Source: Pyropia haitanensis (lineage: Eukaryota; Rhodophyta; Bangiophyceae; Bangiales; Bangiaceae). From it: a DNA stretch of 64,000 nucleotides. The DNA lies in the NCBI GenBank assembly GCA_008729055.1, contig SDUX01000007.1:3409090-3473089 (forward strand). Direction: 5' to 3'. A program made the translations under genes and the position numbers. How positions within the stretch are numbered: position 1 is the stretch's first letter; each line of letters opens with the position of its first letter. Of this stretch, positions 24,042 through 34,004 are shown in pieces. Under the pieces are notes generated by a model. It had not been told where the DNA came from. It worked only from the letters and a program-made list of their open reading frames with translations, and made no database searches.

Positions 24042-25479
24042 ATGACGGTCCATACGGTCTCATCCATTCCCGCCTTTCGGGGCGCGTTGCTGTCTGCCGG
24101 CGAGAAGCTGGTACGTGTTTTGGCCTGGGGGGGGGGGGGGGGGGGAGGGCGGCGGCGCAGGGGAAGGGGTCGGCAGGGTATTGGATAGGGGCGATGCGAG
24201 CGCAGCTGGCGAGTAGGACGGAAGGGGTTTGCGGTGCCACGGGCTGCTTCCCCGTGGGGAGCCTCGTGGGCCTGGGATGCGGCGGCAGGGCGGCGGCTTC
24301 TCGATTGCAGGGGGCAGCGGCCGGCACCGACGCGGTGGCTCCCTGTGCGGATGCCTCTGGTCTGGGTTGACGCGCGACGTTGCAGCCTCTTTACGTCGCG
24401 CACCCGGGCGTGCGTCTCTGACGTGCCGTTGCCTGTTCTTTTTTTGTTTTTTGTATGGCTGGCGTCCCGCCGCGTGTACACTCACTCATCCCACGTTTGT
24501 ATTGCGCTGTCTTCCCCCGTTTTTGCTGGTTCAGGTCGTTGTCCACTTTCATCATGGAAGGTACGTTCTGGGTAGGCGGGTGATTCGACGCGGCCGTTGC
24601 GGTTTTTTATGTTTCCCTTGTCAGCTGGACCAGTCCTGGCCCTCCGCTAGCCGCCTGTTGTCTTGTTTCTTCCATGCTCTCCTCGCGTTGTACTGACGCC
24701 TCATGCATTTCGCGTGGGTTCCTTTTGGTGCATCGTACCGCTTTTTGCTTTTCCTCTCATTCTCATGTCTCTTGTCATCGTTGGCTCATCACAGCGGAGC
24801 GGTTGGGACCGAGGCGGTGTCCTCTACGTATGCGGCCATGTCGGTGCGCTACGCAGCGCTGGCCGTCTTCCTCTCGGTGGACGTGACCACCGCCTCCGAG
24901 CTTGCCGCCGCGGTGGCGGTGTCCACCACCGGCACGACCCCCACATTTGTCTTCCATCTGGCCACCCGGCCGGTGCACCGCTTTGAGGGTCCCGATATGG
25001 AGCAGCTTGCGGCGGTGCTAGCACAGTTTGCGTCGGCGGTGGCGGCGGGCGCGGGCAATGGGGGCAGCGCCATGGGCGCGGGCGGCGGACCGGGCGGGCC
25101 AGGCATGGGTGGGGGGGGGGGAGGCAGGCCCTCCAAGGAGGAGCGGATGGCGGCAGTCAAAGCCAACGCGGTGACGTTTGTGACGGCCGTGGCCATGGTG
25201 CGGGCATTACCTTTGGTACGTTCCGGCCTTGGTGGGGCAGCTGCCGGGTGGGTGTCGGGCGTGCGTCGTGGGCCCGCGGTTTTTCGTGAGGGTCGATCAT
25301 TTGGGCTCGTGGGTGGTCTGCGTCGGGAGCTGGCATGTGGCGTGCTGTGTTCGCGGTGCTGACAAGTGCCCCTTTGTGTGTGTGTCTGCTTCGCTCTAGT
25401 TCCCCTGCGACTCGACGTGGGTGTGGCCCTGGCGCAGCTATTGGACTATGGTTACGCTTTCTTCCACAGAGACTCGTGA
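24042..25479 (+). CDS. Thioredoxin-fold protein lacking the CxxC active site, four exons
   Basis: Exons: 24042-24110 (MTVHTVSSIPAFRGALLSAG), 24535-24560 (26 nt, VVVHFHHG), 24795-25215 and 25400-25479. Donors are GTACGT three times; acceptors are CAG, CAG and TAG with T-rich tracts. The product shows the thioredoxin strand order: VVVHF, helix, LAVFLSVDVTTASELAAAVA, then the cis-Pro segment TTPTFVFHLATRPVHRFEGP and a closing helix. Where WCGPC should be there is HHGSG, and the buried Asp is His, so no dithiol chemistry is expected. A Gly-rich linker and helical SKEERMAAVKANAVTFVTAV follow. The last exon most plausibly reads DVGVALAQLLDYGYAFFHRDS and a stop at 25477-25479. The consensus donor at 25216 leaves that frame off by one; a donor four bases later (C/GTTCCG) would fit. 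Confidence 0.75.
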
Positions 25480-26329
25480 AGGGGTGCGCCGCCGCACCCC
25501 ACTGTGCACTGCATGTCTCCCGGTCGGTGGTGCCGACTGGATGCTCGCGGGCGGCCGCACGTGGCGGCCACCCTGCATGTACCTATCCCTCTGTTTCTTC
25601 TCGTCAATACCCGCACGGTGCCTGGGTGTTCCCCCCCCACGTCCGTCTAGAGACGACCTTGATGATGGGCGTTCCGCCACGGCGCGGGCGCGCTTGTGCG
25701 TGCGCGGCTGTGCCACCCTTGTTGATTCTTCTTGCTCCCGCAGGCGCTCCCCTGCCACCCGCTGCGGGCCAGGGTCGGACAATCCCGGTTGTTTCTGCTG
25801 CTCTGTCCCCGCTCCTCGATTTTTTTTCAAGGCCCGGCGAGCCACTCGCTGGCCGCATCCCGGCAATGACCCCGCCCGGCATGCGGTCCCCGGCTGGTGC
25901 ACCACAGCGCCACCCCGCCCGGGGCGGGCACACCGCTTTGCATCACCTGGGGGTGGAGGCGCTCAACACCTCGCAGGCGCCAGCAAGAGGAGCGGGCTAT
26001 CCCAGTTATTCCTACTTTACTCTCCCCCCCTTGGTTTTGTTTTATATAATCCGGGTGGACGCGCGGTCGCGTCCCGACAAAGACCCAGCCGGGGAGCCCT
26101 CCTGTTTGCCCCACGTCGGACCCGCCCCGCCGATGCCGCCGCCGCTAGGAGTCCGCCCGCCGCCGCCCACTCCCCAACCAGCCCGTCCGCCGCCCCCCGC
26201 CCCAAACGGCCGCCGCGCAGCGTTCGTGTCGGGCTTGTGTCTCCATTGCCGGGCGCACCCCCGTGGCGGGCCTTGCCTCCCCCCTCGATGTTCCATGCCC
26301 CTCCCCCCCCCGTCCCCGTCCACACCACT
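25480..26329. other. Convergent intergenic region
   Basis: Between the stop codons of the thioredoxin-fold gene (+) and the GATA gene (-). Open frames here have no coding composition. It includes an AT-richer patch (26010-26050) with TTTTATATAATCC that may serve 3'-end formation. Confidence 0.5.
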
Positions 26330-28111
26330 TCATCGCCACTGTGGGGGCGCCAGCAGCCCCTCCCCCCCCGGCGGCGGCGTCTGCCACAGCGCCGCCATGG
26401 CGGCGGGCGACAGAGGAGGCGCCGCCGGCGGCACATACGGTCGCCGCGGCACGTATTGCAGCGGCGCCAGCACGGGCCGCGGGGCGGAGGGGGATGACGT
26501 CCCCACCATCCGCCCACGACCAGACGCGACGGCGGCGGCCGCCGCTGCAGCCGCGGCGGCGGCAGCGGCAGCAGCGGCTGCACCGCCGCTGCCACCACCG
26601 CCGCCGTAGTCGCCGCCGGCCAACAACGGCGGCGACGGCGTTGGTGGCGGTGGCGGTGACGGTGGCGGCACGGGCGCCCAGCCTGTGGTCGCGTAGGGGG
26701 CCACCGGCACGCTGCCACCCACGCCGCCGCCGCCTCTGTGACCACTGCTGCTGCCGCCGCACGCCGTGAGGCGCGGCAGCGGCAGAGGCGGCAGCCACCT
26801 CAGAGCGGGGAGCCGCCGCGACGGCGCGACGACCGGGAGCAGGGGGGAAAGGGGCGACCCCTCCGCCACCCCCGCCACCCTGGCCGCCGCCGCGGTGACG
26901 GGGAGGTGGTCGGGGGGGACGCCCACGACCGCATCGCCGGCCGCGAGCCGCCACGCCGCGCCGGAGGGTGGCCACGGCGACTGGGTCACTTGCGGGGACC
27001 GTGGCGGGGCGCCGCCAATGGCGCGGGCGCTACCGCCGCCGCCGCCGCCTTCTCTTTGCACGGCGGCATCGGTGGCGGCGCTGACGCCCAGGTCACTGTA
27101 GTAGCAGCGGCGGTCATCGGCAAGGAGGCTGGCAATGCTCAGGGGCGCCGCCGCCGCTGCCGCTGCCGGCACCGCCGCCACCGGCCGCCCGCCCGCCGCC
27201 CACCGCGGCGGCGGCGGCGGCGGCGCCCGTCCGCCGCTGACCGCCCGGCCCGGACGGTAGCCCGGCGCGGCTCTCCCGCGCGGTGGTGGCGCCGCCGGCA
27301 CGGTTCCCCGCGCCGACACGGCCGCGGCCACCGCGGCCGCGGCGGCGGCGGTCGACGCGGCCGCCCGCCGGCGGGACGCCGCCACCCGCGGCTTGCGGAT
27401 GTCGGGCGTGGCCGGCGGTGGCGACGCGGGCGCCGACCCGCCGGGCGCGCTAACGGTACGACGGGTGCGGCGCTTGAGGCTGATGCCGCATGCGTTGCAG
27501 AGGAGGACGCGGGGGGGCGGGGGGTGGGCGGGGGTGCCTCGGGGGGGGGGGGGGCGCGAGGGGGGGGGGGGGTTGTGCCTCGGCCGTCACCTGCAAGGGA
27601 CAACCACAAAGCGAGGATGGAGGGGAAATGGGGAGCTTCGGAATCTCGACGCCGGATCACGTCAGTCTCAGCGCCGCGGCTCGGCACGGGCGGGACGGTC
27701 CCTTCAACGGCGACGCCGTCCAGGGGGCAGGCGCGACGCTCCCCCGTCTCCCTCACCCCTCCAAAAGAACGTGGAGCTCCTCGAAAAGCAACGTTCCCGG
27801 ACTCTCTCCGACCCCCGACCCCATCACGTACCGGTACTCGAGCTGCCACCGCTGCGGCTCCCCCCCGACGACGCGGACGAGGAGGCGGTTGCGGCGCCCC
27901 GCCCTGGCGGAGCCCCCCCTCCCCCCGCGCTGGGTGGCGGCGCGGCCAACGTCGGCGGCGGCACCCAAAACCGCCACTGCGTCGTCGAAGTGGTGCCGCA
28001 CCGCGCGCACACGCGGGGGCCAGCGGCGGCGAGCAGCGCTGCGCGCTGCGCCGGCGTGAGCATCACAAACCGGCCGCCACTATTGCGCGGGCGTACCGCC
28101 CGACGGTCCAT
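26330..28111 (-). CDS. GATA-type zinc-finger protein, spliced
   Basis: Probable nuclear transcription factor. From ATG 28111 (MDRRAVRPRNSGGRFVMLTP) the first exon reaches the first half of a GATA finger, VCARCGTTSTTQWRFW. The second half, LLCNACGISLKRRTRRTV, is encoded at about 27450-27506. A GTGCCG donor follows the last Trp (27965). Acceptors are possible at 27591-27593 (CAG after a pyrimidine tract) or 27538-27540; C runs obscure the exact frame. Joined, the finger is C-x2-C, a spacer longer than the usual 17-20, C-x2-C, followed by basic residues. The rest is Ala/Pro-rich with PLSIASLLADDRR and SAGG-type linkers, ending RPYVPPAAPPLSPAAMAALW and a stop at 26330. Within the putative intron one frame (WQLEYRYVMGSGVGESPG) also looks protein-like, so an additional exon or alternative splicing is possible. 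Confidence 0.8.
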
Positions 28112-30108
28112 CGCGGAGGGGGGACGCGGGGGAAGGGGGAAAGGGGAGAGGGGGGAAAGGGAATCCCCGAGGCCGTCAACCAGGCACGCTACTCCGCCCG
28201 ACGATGGTGCGTTGACAGAGGAAGGACTGGAGGCTCACTACGGGACGGGAGGTTAAGGTGGGGGAAGGGGAGGAGGCGGAGATGGAGGAGGCAAAAGAGC
28301 CAGGGGGGGGATGGGTGGCAGGGGGCGGTGGCAGCGACGACGGCCAACCGCGAACGCGGTCGCCGTCTCCCCGCTCTTGTAGCTATGAGAGTTGGAGATA
28401 GGTGGAACGTCGCCGCTGCTCTGTCCGCGTGAGTCCCCTCCCGCCAGCCAACTCTCTCCTCTCCGACGGGGCGGGGGACGGACGGGCGCTCTTATGCACC
28501 CCCCCCCCCCCCCCCCCCCCCCCGCCTCCCCCTCTTGCCCGCGTCCCGCGCGGCACCCGCGGCGCCGTGTCCCCGCTGCTCCCGCTGCGTCCACCACCAC
28601 ACTGCACACGCGCCGCGCGAGACTGCAGCGACCCCGCAACGCTCACGTCGCGGCGCTCGTTGCGGCGACTGCCGACGTGGCGCGGGGGTGGGTCGAGTGA
28701 GTGGAGGGGGCATCGACGACCTTGCTTCACATACGAGGCCCCACCCCGCCCCCGAGCCCCCCACCTGGTGGGCGTCACGAAAGATGGGACGACGACGGTA
28801 GACAAACCAAAAAAAGAACGGGAACAGACGGGAGAGAGGACAACAGGGGCGAACGGGGAGTGGGGGGGCCTGTCGGGCGAGCGGCAAACAGCGCCGGGCG
28901 GAGAAAGAAGGCGGCGCCCTCCCGTCGGCCCCTCCCCCAAGCCCCTGCAGAGGGGGGTCCCGCGCCGCCGTTTCCCCCGCTGTTCCCGCTGCCGTCGTCG
29001 CCCTCTTGGGGCATGCCGCCGTGCCGGCGAGCGCTCCGACAGGAGAGGGCGGGGCGGTAGCGCGCCGGCGGGGCGCGCCACACGCGCGCCCGCCAACCGC
29101 GGACGAGGTGGTTACGTAGAGCGTCATCGGATGGATGGTGGGCGGCGCAGGGCGGGGTCTGCGCCCCCTCTCCACACTCTGTCCACGAACTGCCCCTCGT
29201 CATGCGTTCCACTGCCTGTCTGCGCGGCGGGATGGGGCGGGGCGCGAGTGCTGCGGGCTGCGTGGATGCACCCCCTTTTTCTTTTGGTGCAGGGCGTGTG
29301 AGGGGGGTGCGGCCTGACTGAGTCGCGGCTGACGCGGTGACCCCCTCCTCGGACAGAAGTGACCTGCTGGCCCACGCCATCACCGCTTATCCGACGGCAG
29401 TGTGGCTCTGTGGACAACTGTTACACTACTCGGGTGTGGGTGTGGACAGGCTCGTCAAAGTCCTGCGGCGGGGGGGCGTGAGCGTCCGCGCCAGGCGTGT
29501 GTACCTATTCCTTCCGCGGCGCCGTCGGATCGAGGGATCTGCGCAAGTCGCCTCCCTCGCGCGGGGGAGCCAACGTGGTCGGCCCATCTCGCCGATGGCC
29601 CGTGCTACGGCCGCCGGCCTCATGGGTCGACGGCTGACCGCAACGGCCCCATGAGCAGCCAGTCGGCGTGGGTGCATGGGCGCCGCGACGGGCGCTGGGT
29701 GACTTCTTAATCGTCGCCGGGGCGGCCCCTACACGCTCGTGGAACACAGGCTCAGTGGCAGACAGCCAAGACTGCAAGCAGCTGCGATTCGGGGAAGTCC
29801 CGCGTGGGGATTTCTCTGTGCCGCCCCCCCCCCCCCCCCACGGCCGTTGTATTCCGCCTCTCGGGGCCCCCAATGCGTACTCGCGGGTCCCTGCACCGTG
29901 TGACGGCACAGATGCCGCTGCCGCGTTTCTTGTTATCCCCCCCCCGCCGCGAGGCCACGGGGTGAGGCCGCCCCTGGAATGCGCTGGCCGACAGCCGCGC
30001 CGGGGAGATGCGAAGACTCATCGGGTGAGGTTGACGGGAGTGTGGATGCGGACGCGCGGCGGAACGGGCCCGATGGGCGGCTCCCCCTCGCCCGTAGTAA
30101 GGATGGCA
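28112..30108. other. Intergenic, upstream of the GATA gene
   Basis: Holds a run of 25 C (28499-28523) and no frame with coding composition or motif. A T-rich tract plus CAG at 29273-29292 on the plus strand resembles a splice acceptor, but no exon could be attached to it. Confidence 0.45.
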
Positions 30109-30860
30109 GTTAACGATAGGTCAGCGAATCGATTCCAAGTTCACGATCGTTGAACGACTTGACCGAGCGACCTTGCCACAGTAGTTTACATGTATTCGCA
30201 TGGTATTCAACAGGCAATGCTGTCTTCTGCTCGTCGCAATTTCCCCGCAGGATGTGCCGAGCTCCTCGCAGATGACAGACACCACGTCATGAACAGGCAT
30301 CGTCGACGACCCACCCGCATCCGCAGAACTACCGTCCGCACAGCACGCCAAGCCAGCTCAGCTTGGCGCGCAGCTGCCGCCAGTGAGATCGATGAGAAAC
30401 CACCGTCGCTCGGAAAGAACGATCTATTCCCTCCAGTGAAGTACCGCACAGCTCGTGGCATAACAGGCGACCTGGAGATGACGTCCTCATCACCGTCATC
30501 TGCCCCGACAAGCTCAAAGTACTTCTGGGGATCTACCCCGCAGGTAAGACACAAGGCAATCCAATAGACGGTCGAATTGCCGTCGTCGTCCAACTAGAAC
30601 AGCGGTGCTGCCTGCTCTGGTCGCCGACTTCCGCAGGTGCGCGCCCTTGGCGGCAGCGCACGTCGGAGTCCCGACCGTTGAAATCCCTGTACTTGTGGAA
30701 CTGGTCAGTCAAGTTGCACCGTCTTATTTCTCAACGGATTGTAGGCAAGTGCGTTCAAGTAGACTTGACAACAAATGGAACGATTTTTCGTCTGTGGGCC
30801 TTAACAATATCAACCATCGTTATAACGATCGTTTAACGACTTTCGTTTAATGACTTTTCT
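30109..30860. repeat. AT-richer island bounded by 18-bp direct repeats (possible decayed mobile element)
   Basis: ACGATCGTTGAACGACTT at 30143-30160 recurs with one mismatch as ACGATCGTTTAACGACTT at 30825-30842, about 680 bp apart. The interior is clearly less GC-rich than its surroundings. The left end also has AGTTAACGATAGG and the right end an extra degenerate CGTTTAATGACTT. Inside on the minus strand, 30207-30593 reads as ordinary protein (WIALCLTCGVDPQKYFELVG, then DDGDEDVISRSPVMPRAVRY) without a true ATG and directly after a CTAG acceptor-like site. I recognise no transposase motif. Confidence 0.5.
30207..30593 (-). pseudogene. Protein-like fragment inside the AT-rich island
   Basis: An open frame of about 128 codons that begins at a TTG immediately after a TAG, preceded by a pyrimidine-containing stretch, so it may be an internal exon. 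Acidic residues (DDDGNS, ADDGDEDV) and hydrophobic WIALCLTCGV look protein-like; the last third is Arg-rich and less convincing. In another frame 30121-30300 gives VHDVVSVICEELGTSCGEIA. No family is recognised. It may be a remnant of a mobile-element gene. Confidence 0.3.
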
Positions 30861-33800
30861 TGACGACAGACAACCTGACCCGCGAGAAGTGGTGAGTGGA
30901 TGTGCCGGCGGAGCTCGCAACAGCGCATGTGAATGAGTGTGAGCGTGTTGCCGACCGTCGCTTCTCGTGGAGACGGAGGGGGCGGGGAGCTCAGCGGCCG
31001 AGACAGCGCGAGAAGCCTGCCGATGTAATCCGTGGCGAGGGGGGGCAGGTGCTGGCCGTCCACCCTCCCCGCCCCCCTCCGGCTTGTGCCATCGGGGGGG
31101 CGAGGAGTGGCGGTCTCGGCGACAGATGGGTGGTTGTCGGCGTGCCGCGCTCTCCCCCCACGCCTGCATCCCTTGCGGACCACACTGGTCATTGTTGGGG
31201 GGGGCCCCCGGCGTTCTCCGCGCGACACGGCGCCGCCTGTTCTGTTTCGTGGCTCTGCGGTCCCTACGGGCCGCCCTGAGCTGGCGAGCACCAGTCCCTG
31301 GCACACGGGGAAAGTCGGTTAACGCAGCCACGCTGCTCATCATCTTTCGAACAGGCGGCTGTTGCTCAGTCCCCAACCGCTCCCCTCTGCGGCCAAAGCT
31401 TTCCAGATGGGGACTTTACGGATTCCCTTTCGTGCTCGCACCATCCATCCCGTGTCGGTCGACATGCGTGTGGCGGTGTCCCTTTGTCGTCCATTATCGT
31501 GACGGACGACATGCGCTGAGCCACCACCTGCCTAGAGCGCCACCGGGGGAGACGAGATGACATTGGCTTAGCCGTTCGTGAGTGGTGGGGTGGAGGGGCA
31601 TGCAGTGGGGCCCCTTCCTCCTACATCCTCCACGCGCGCCGCACCTTCTGCGCCGCTTTGAGCCGGGAGAGGCGTGCGCGCGGAAAAAGAAGTTGCTTCC
31701 CTTCCGCGAGTGGCGGGAGGTGGAGCAGTGATAGGGCGACTTGCTCGGACGCGGCTTGGATTGTTTGCGGGAAGGACACGGAGGGGAAGACCCTGCGGTG
31801 TGCGACGCAGGGGACACGAGCGCCGCGGTCTCGGCGTTGCCCATTCGCTTGGCGATGTGTGGGTGCGGGCGGCGGCGCAGACGGGCCGGGGGTATCAGTC
31901 GCCTCGCCGCTGGCTCTCGAGAGAAGAGTGGGTGGCAGCCAAAAGCAGTCAGTCCCGCCAGTGTCCATCAGGCAAGACCGCCTCGCAGCGGGGGCAGCCC
32001 GCGCGACGCTTGACCGCCGTCTCGCCCGCGGCGCGGTGGAGGCGCGGGGGCGGCACGGAAGTTCTGCTCGGCACAGTGCGTGTCTCGATGCCGAGGGGCG
32101 GGGTTCGGATGACCCCCGCGACAGGCGCGGCTGGACATGTCATCATGGGAATTTCGGTTGCGGCGGGAGGGATCGGCGCGGCCGAGCGGCACACCGGCCT
32201 GGCTCCCCTGGCGCGCACCCCTGAGGGACGGGCCCGCCCCCGCGCGGGGAGCGACCGCCGCGTGTTCTCGTTGCTTTCTTACTAGCTAGGCGACCGCAAC
32301 CGCAGCGGCCACGAGGGCGGCAGTCGCTCCTCTCCCGGCACCCGACCCAGAGAATCAGCCCCCCCCAGGGACGCTGCCGACCGTGTGGAGGAAGCACAAG
32401 GCTGGGTTGGTGGATGGTAGGGCGACGGGCGACGGACAGACGGTGGCCAGTCCCCGGGTCCTGGCGCTCCCGCCCCGCGCCACCAACCTCTACCGCGGGC
32501 CCGGGCTCATCGGCCTCTCGGTCGGCTGCATTTTGTGAGCTGTGTGCCCCGTTCACGGCGTGGCGGCGCCGGCGTGGCTACCACGCCGACGGCCACGGCG
32601 GTCCCACGTAGACTGCATGAGGAAGCAAAGGGGGAGGGAGGTAGGGGTGGTGCCTGCCGAACAGGGCAACAGTAGGCGGGGTGGGTAGGTTTTGGGGTGG
32701 CGACGTAGTCGTCGGCGCGGTGGCTGGTGTTGGACGCTGGTGGCGGAAGGGGGCTCGAACTGGGCGGCGTTGCCTCTCGACCCACCCCCCATCACGCTAC
32801 TCTCCCATCAGAGTACTTTGTGTGCCAATTTGTTCAATGTTCTGTCGTTTTCACGGCGTGGAACACAGCAGCCATGAAATAGTTGTCTACTTTGACAGCG
32901 ACCGCACGCCGGCACCGCGAAGTCATCCGTGGGCCTGCGCCCACACGGGCGTGAGAGACTTGACTCTCCGCGCGGCCCGGCTACAACCCGCACGCGCTTG
33001 CGCTGCTTCGCCGCTTCCCGTGACATTCGATTCCCCAGCACGCCTTGCCGCTGGTGGACTCTGCTGGGGAGGGCGGTGTCCCGTCCGCGACCGTGCCCGG
33101 GATCGCTGCGGCAAGGCAGATAATCTGAATTGGGAGTGGGGCTGCGCCGGCAGCGGCATGCTGACACGTCCCTGCGTGGCGCTCCTTCCCCGGCAACAGC
33201 CAGCGATGGCCGTGTCTCTCCTTCGGCCCGGGCTTTCCCTCCCTTGTGGCTGTGTCTGGGGATGCGGAGTGGGGGGATCGGGTGGGGGTGGGCGGGCGGG
33301 GGTCAGTGGTGACTTGGACGACTGAACGTAGCATCTTGGTGGTTGCTGTGGGGTCGTGGGGGGGTCTTCAATGGCGCCCCGCGGGCGCGTCATCGTCGGC
33401 TGTCAGGAAGCCGTCTTTCGCGGGCGGCAGTCGCCCGTGATTGCCAATCATTGCCTGGCCCCGTCGTGGGGGGGCCATCCTGGCATCGCCGCCGGGAGCC
33501 CTCTGCTGCATTGTGGCTGGTGAAGGTCGCTCGCTGCCGTGCTCTCCGTCGGTGAGATATGCGGCCAGTGCCCCCTCCTCTCGTATGCAGCTGGCTGGTC
33601 GAGCAGCTGCGCGGAGTGGTCGCGGGGCGCTCCCGCTAGAGCGGGAGAACCGCTGGCGGGGTGGTTCCGGTCGGCTGGTTGTCTGGTCACGGCGGCCGTG
33701 CCTCCAGCCGGTGGGACCACCCGAGTCGCTCTGGCCGTACTGTAGCACGGGGGGGGGGGTGCGGCCAGGCAGAGGATCCGTTGCATCTGCCACTGCCGAC

Positions 33801-34004
33801 GCTGGGTTATGCTCCCAGTCTCTTGCCTGACCTACCCCCGTGCCGCAGTCCCTCCGAACGTGGTGTGGCACCCGTGCTGTCGCCACTGCTGGTGCCGCGC
33901 TTCGCCGACTGGCGACGACCCGCATTGCCACTGACCGCCGCCTTCTCGAACGGCTGCACCCGTTGCGCGGCCACTGACGATCGTGTGCCGCGACCCCCCC
34001 GAAG
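30861..34004. other. Intergenic, upstream of GT90 copy 1
   Basis: About 3.1 kb with many short overlapping frames of mixed composition and no recognisable domain. The strongest single frame (31674-32285, plus) is Arg/Gly-rich and unsupported. The promoter and any untranslated exon of the GT90 gene must lie in the right part. I see no RNA gene. Confidence 0.45.

Noticed and set aside
22983..24053. 356-codon minus-strand frame with an ATG
   Set aside because: Overlaps exon 1 of the thioredoxin-fold gene on the other strand, has no recognisable domain and lacks coding third-position bias.
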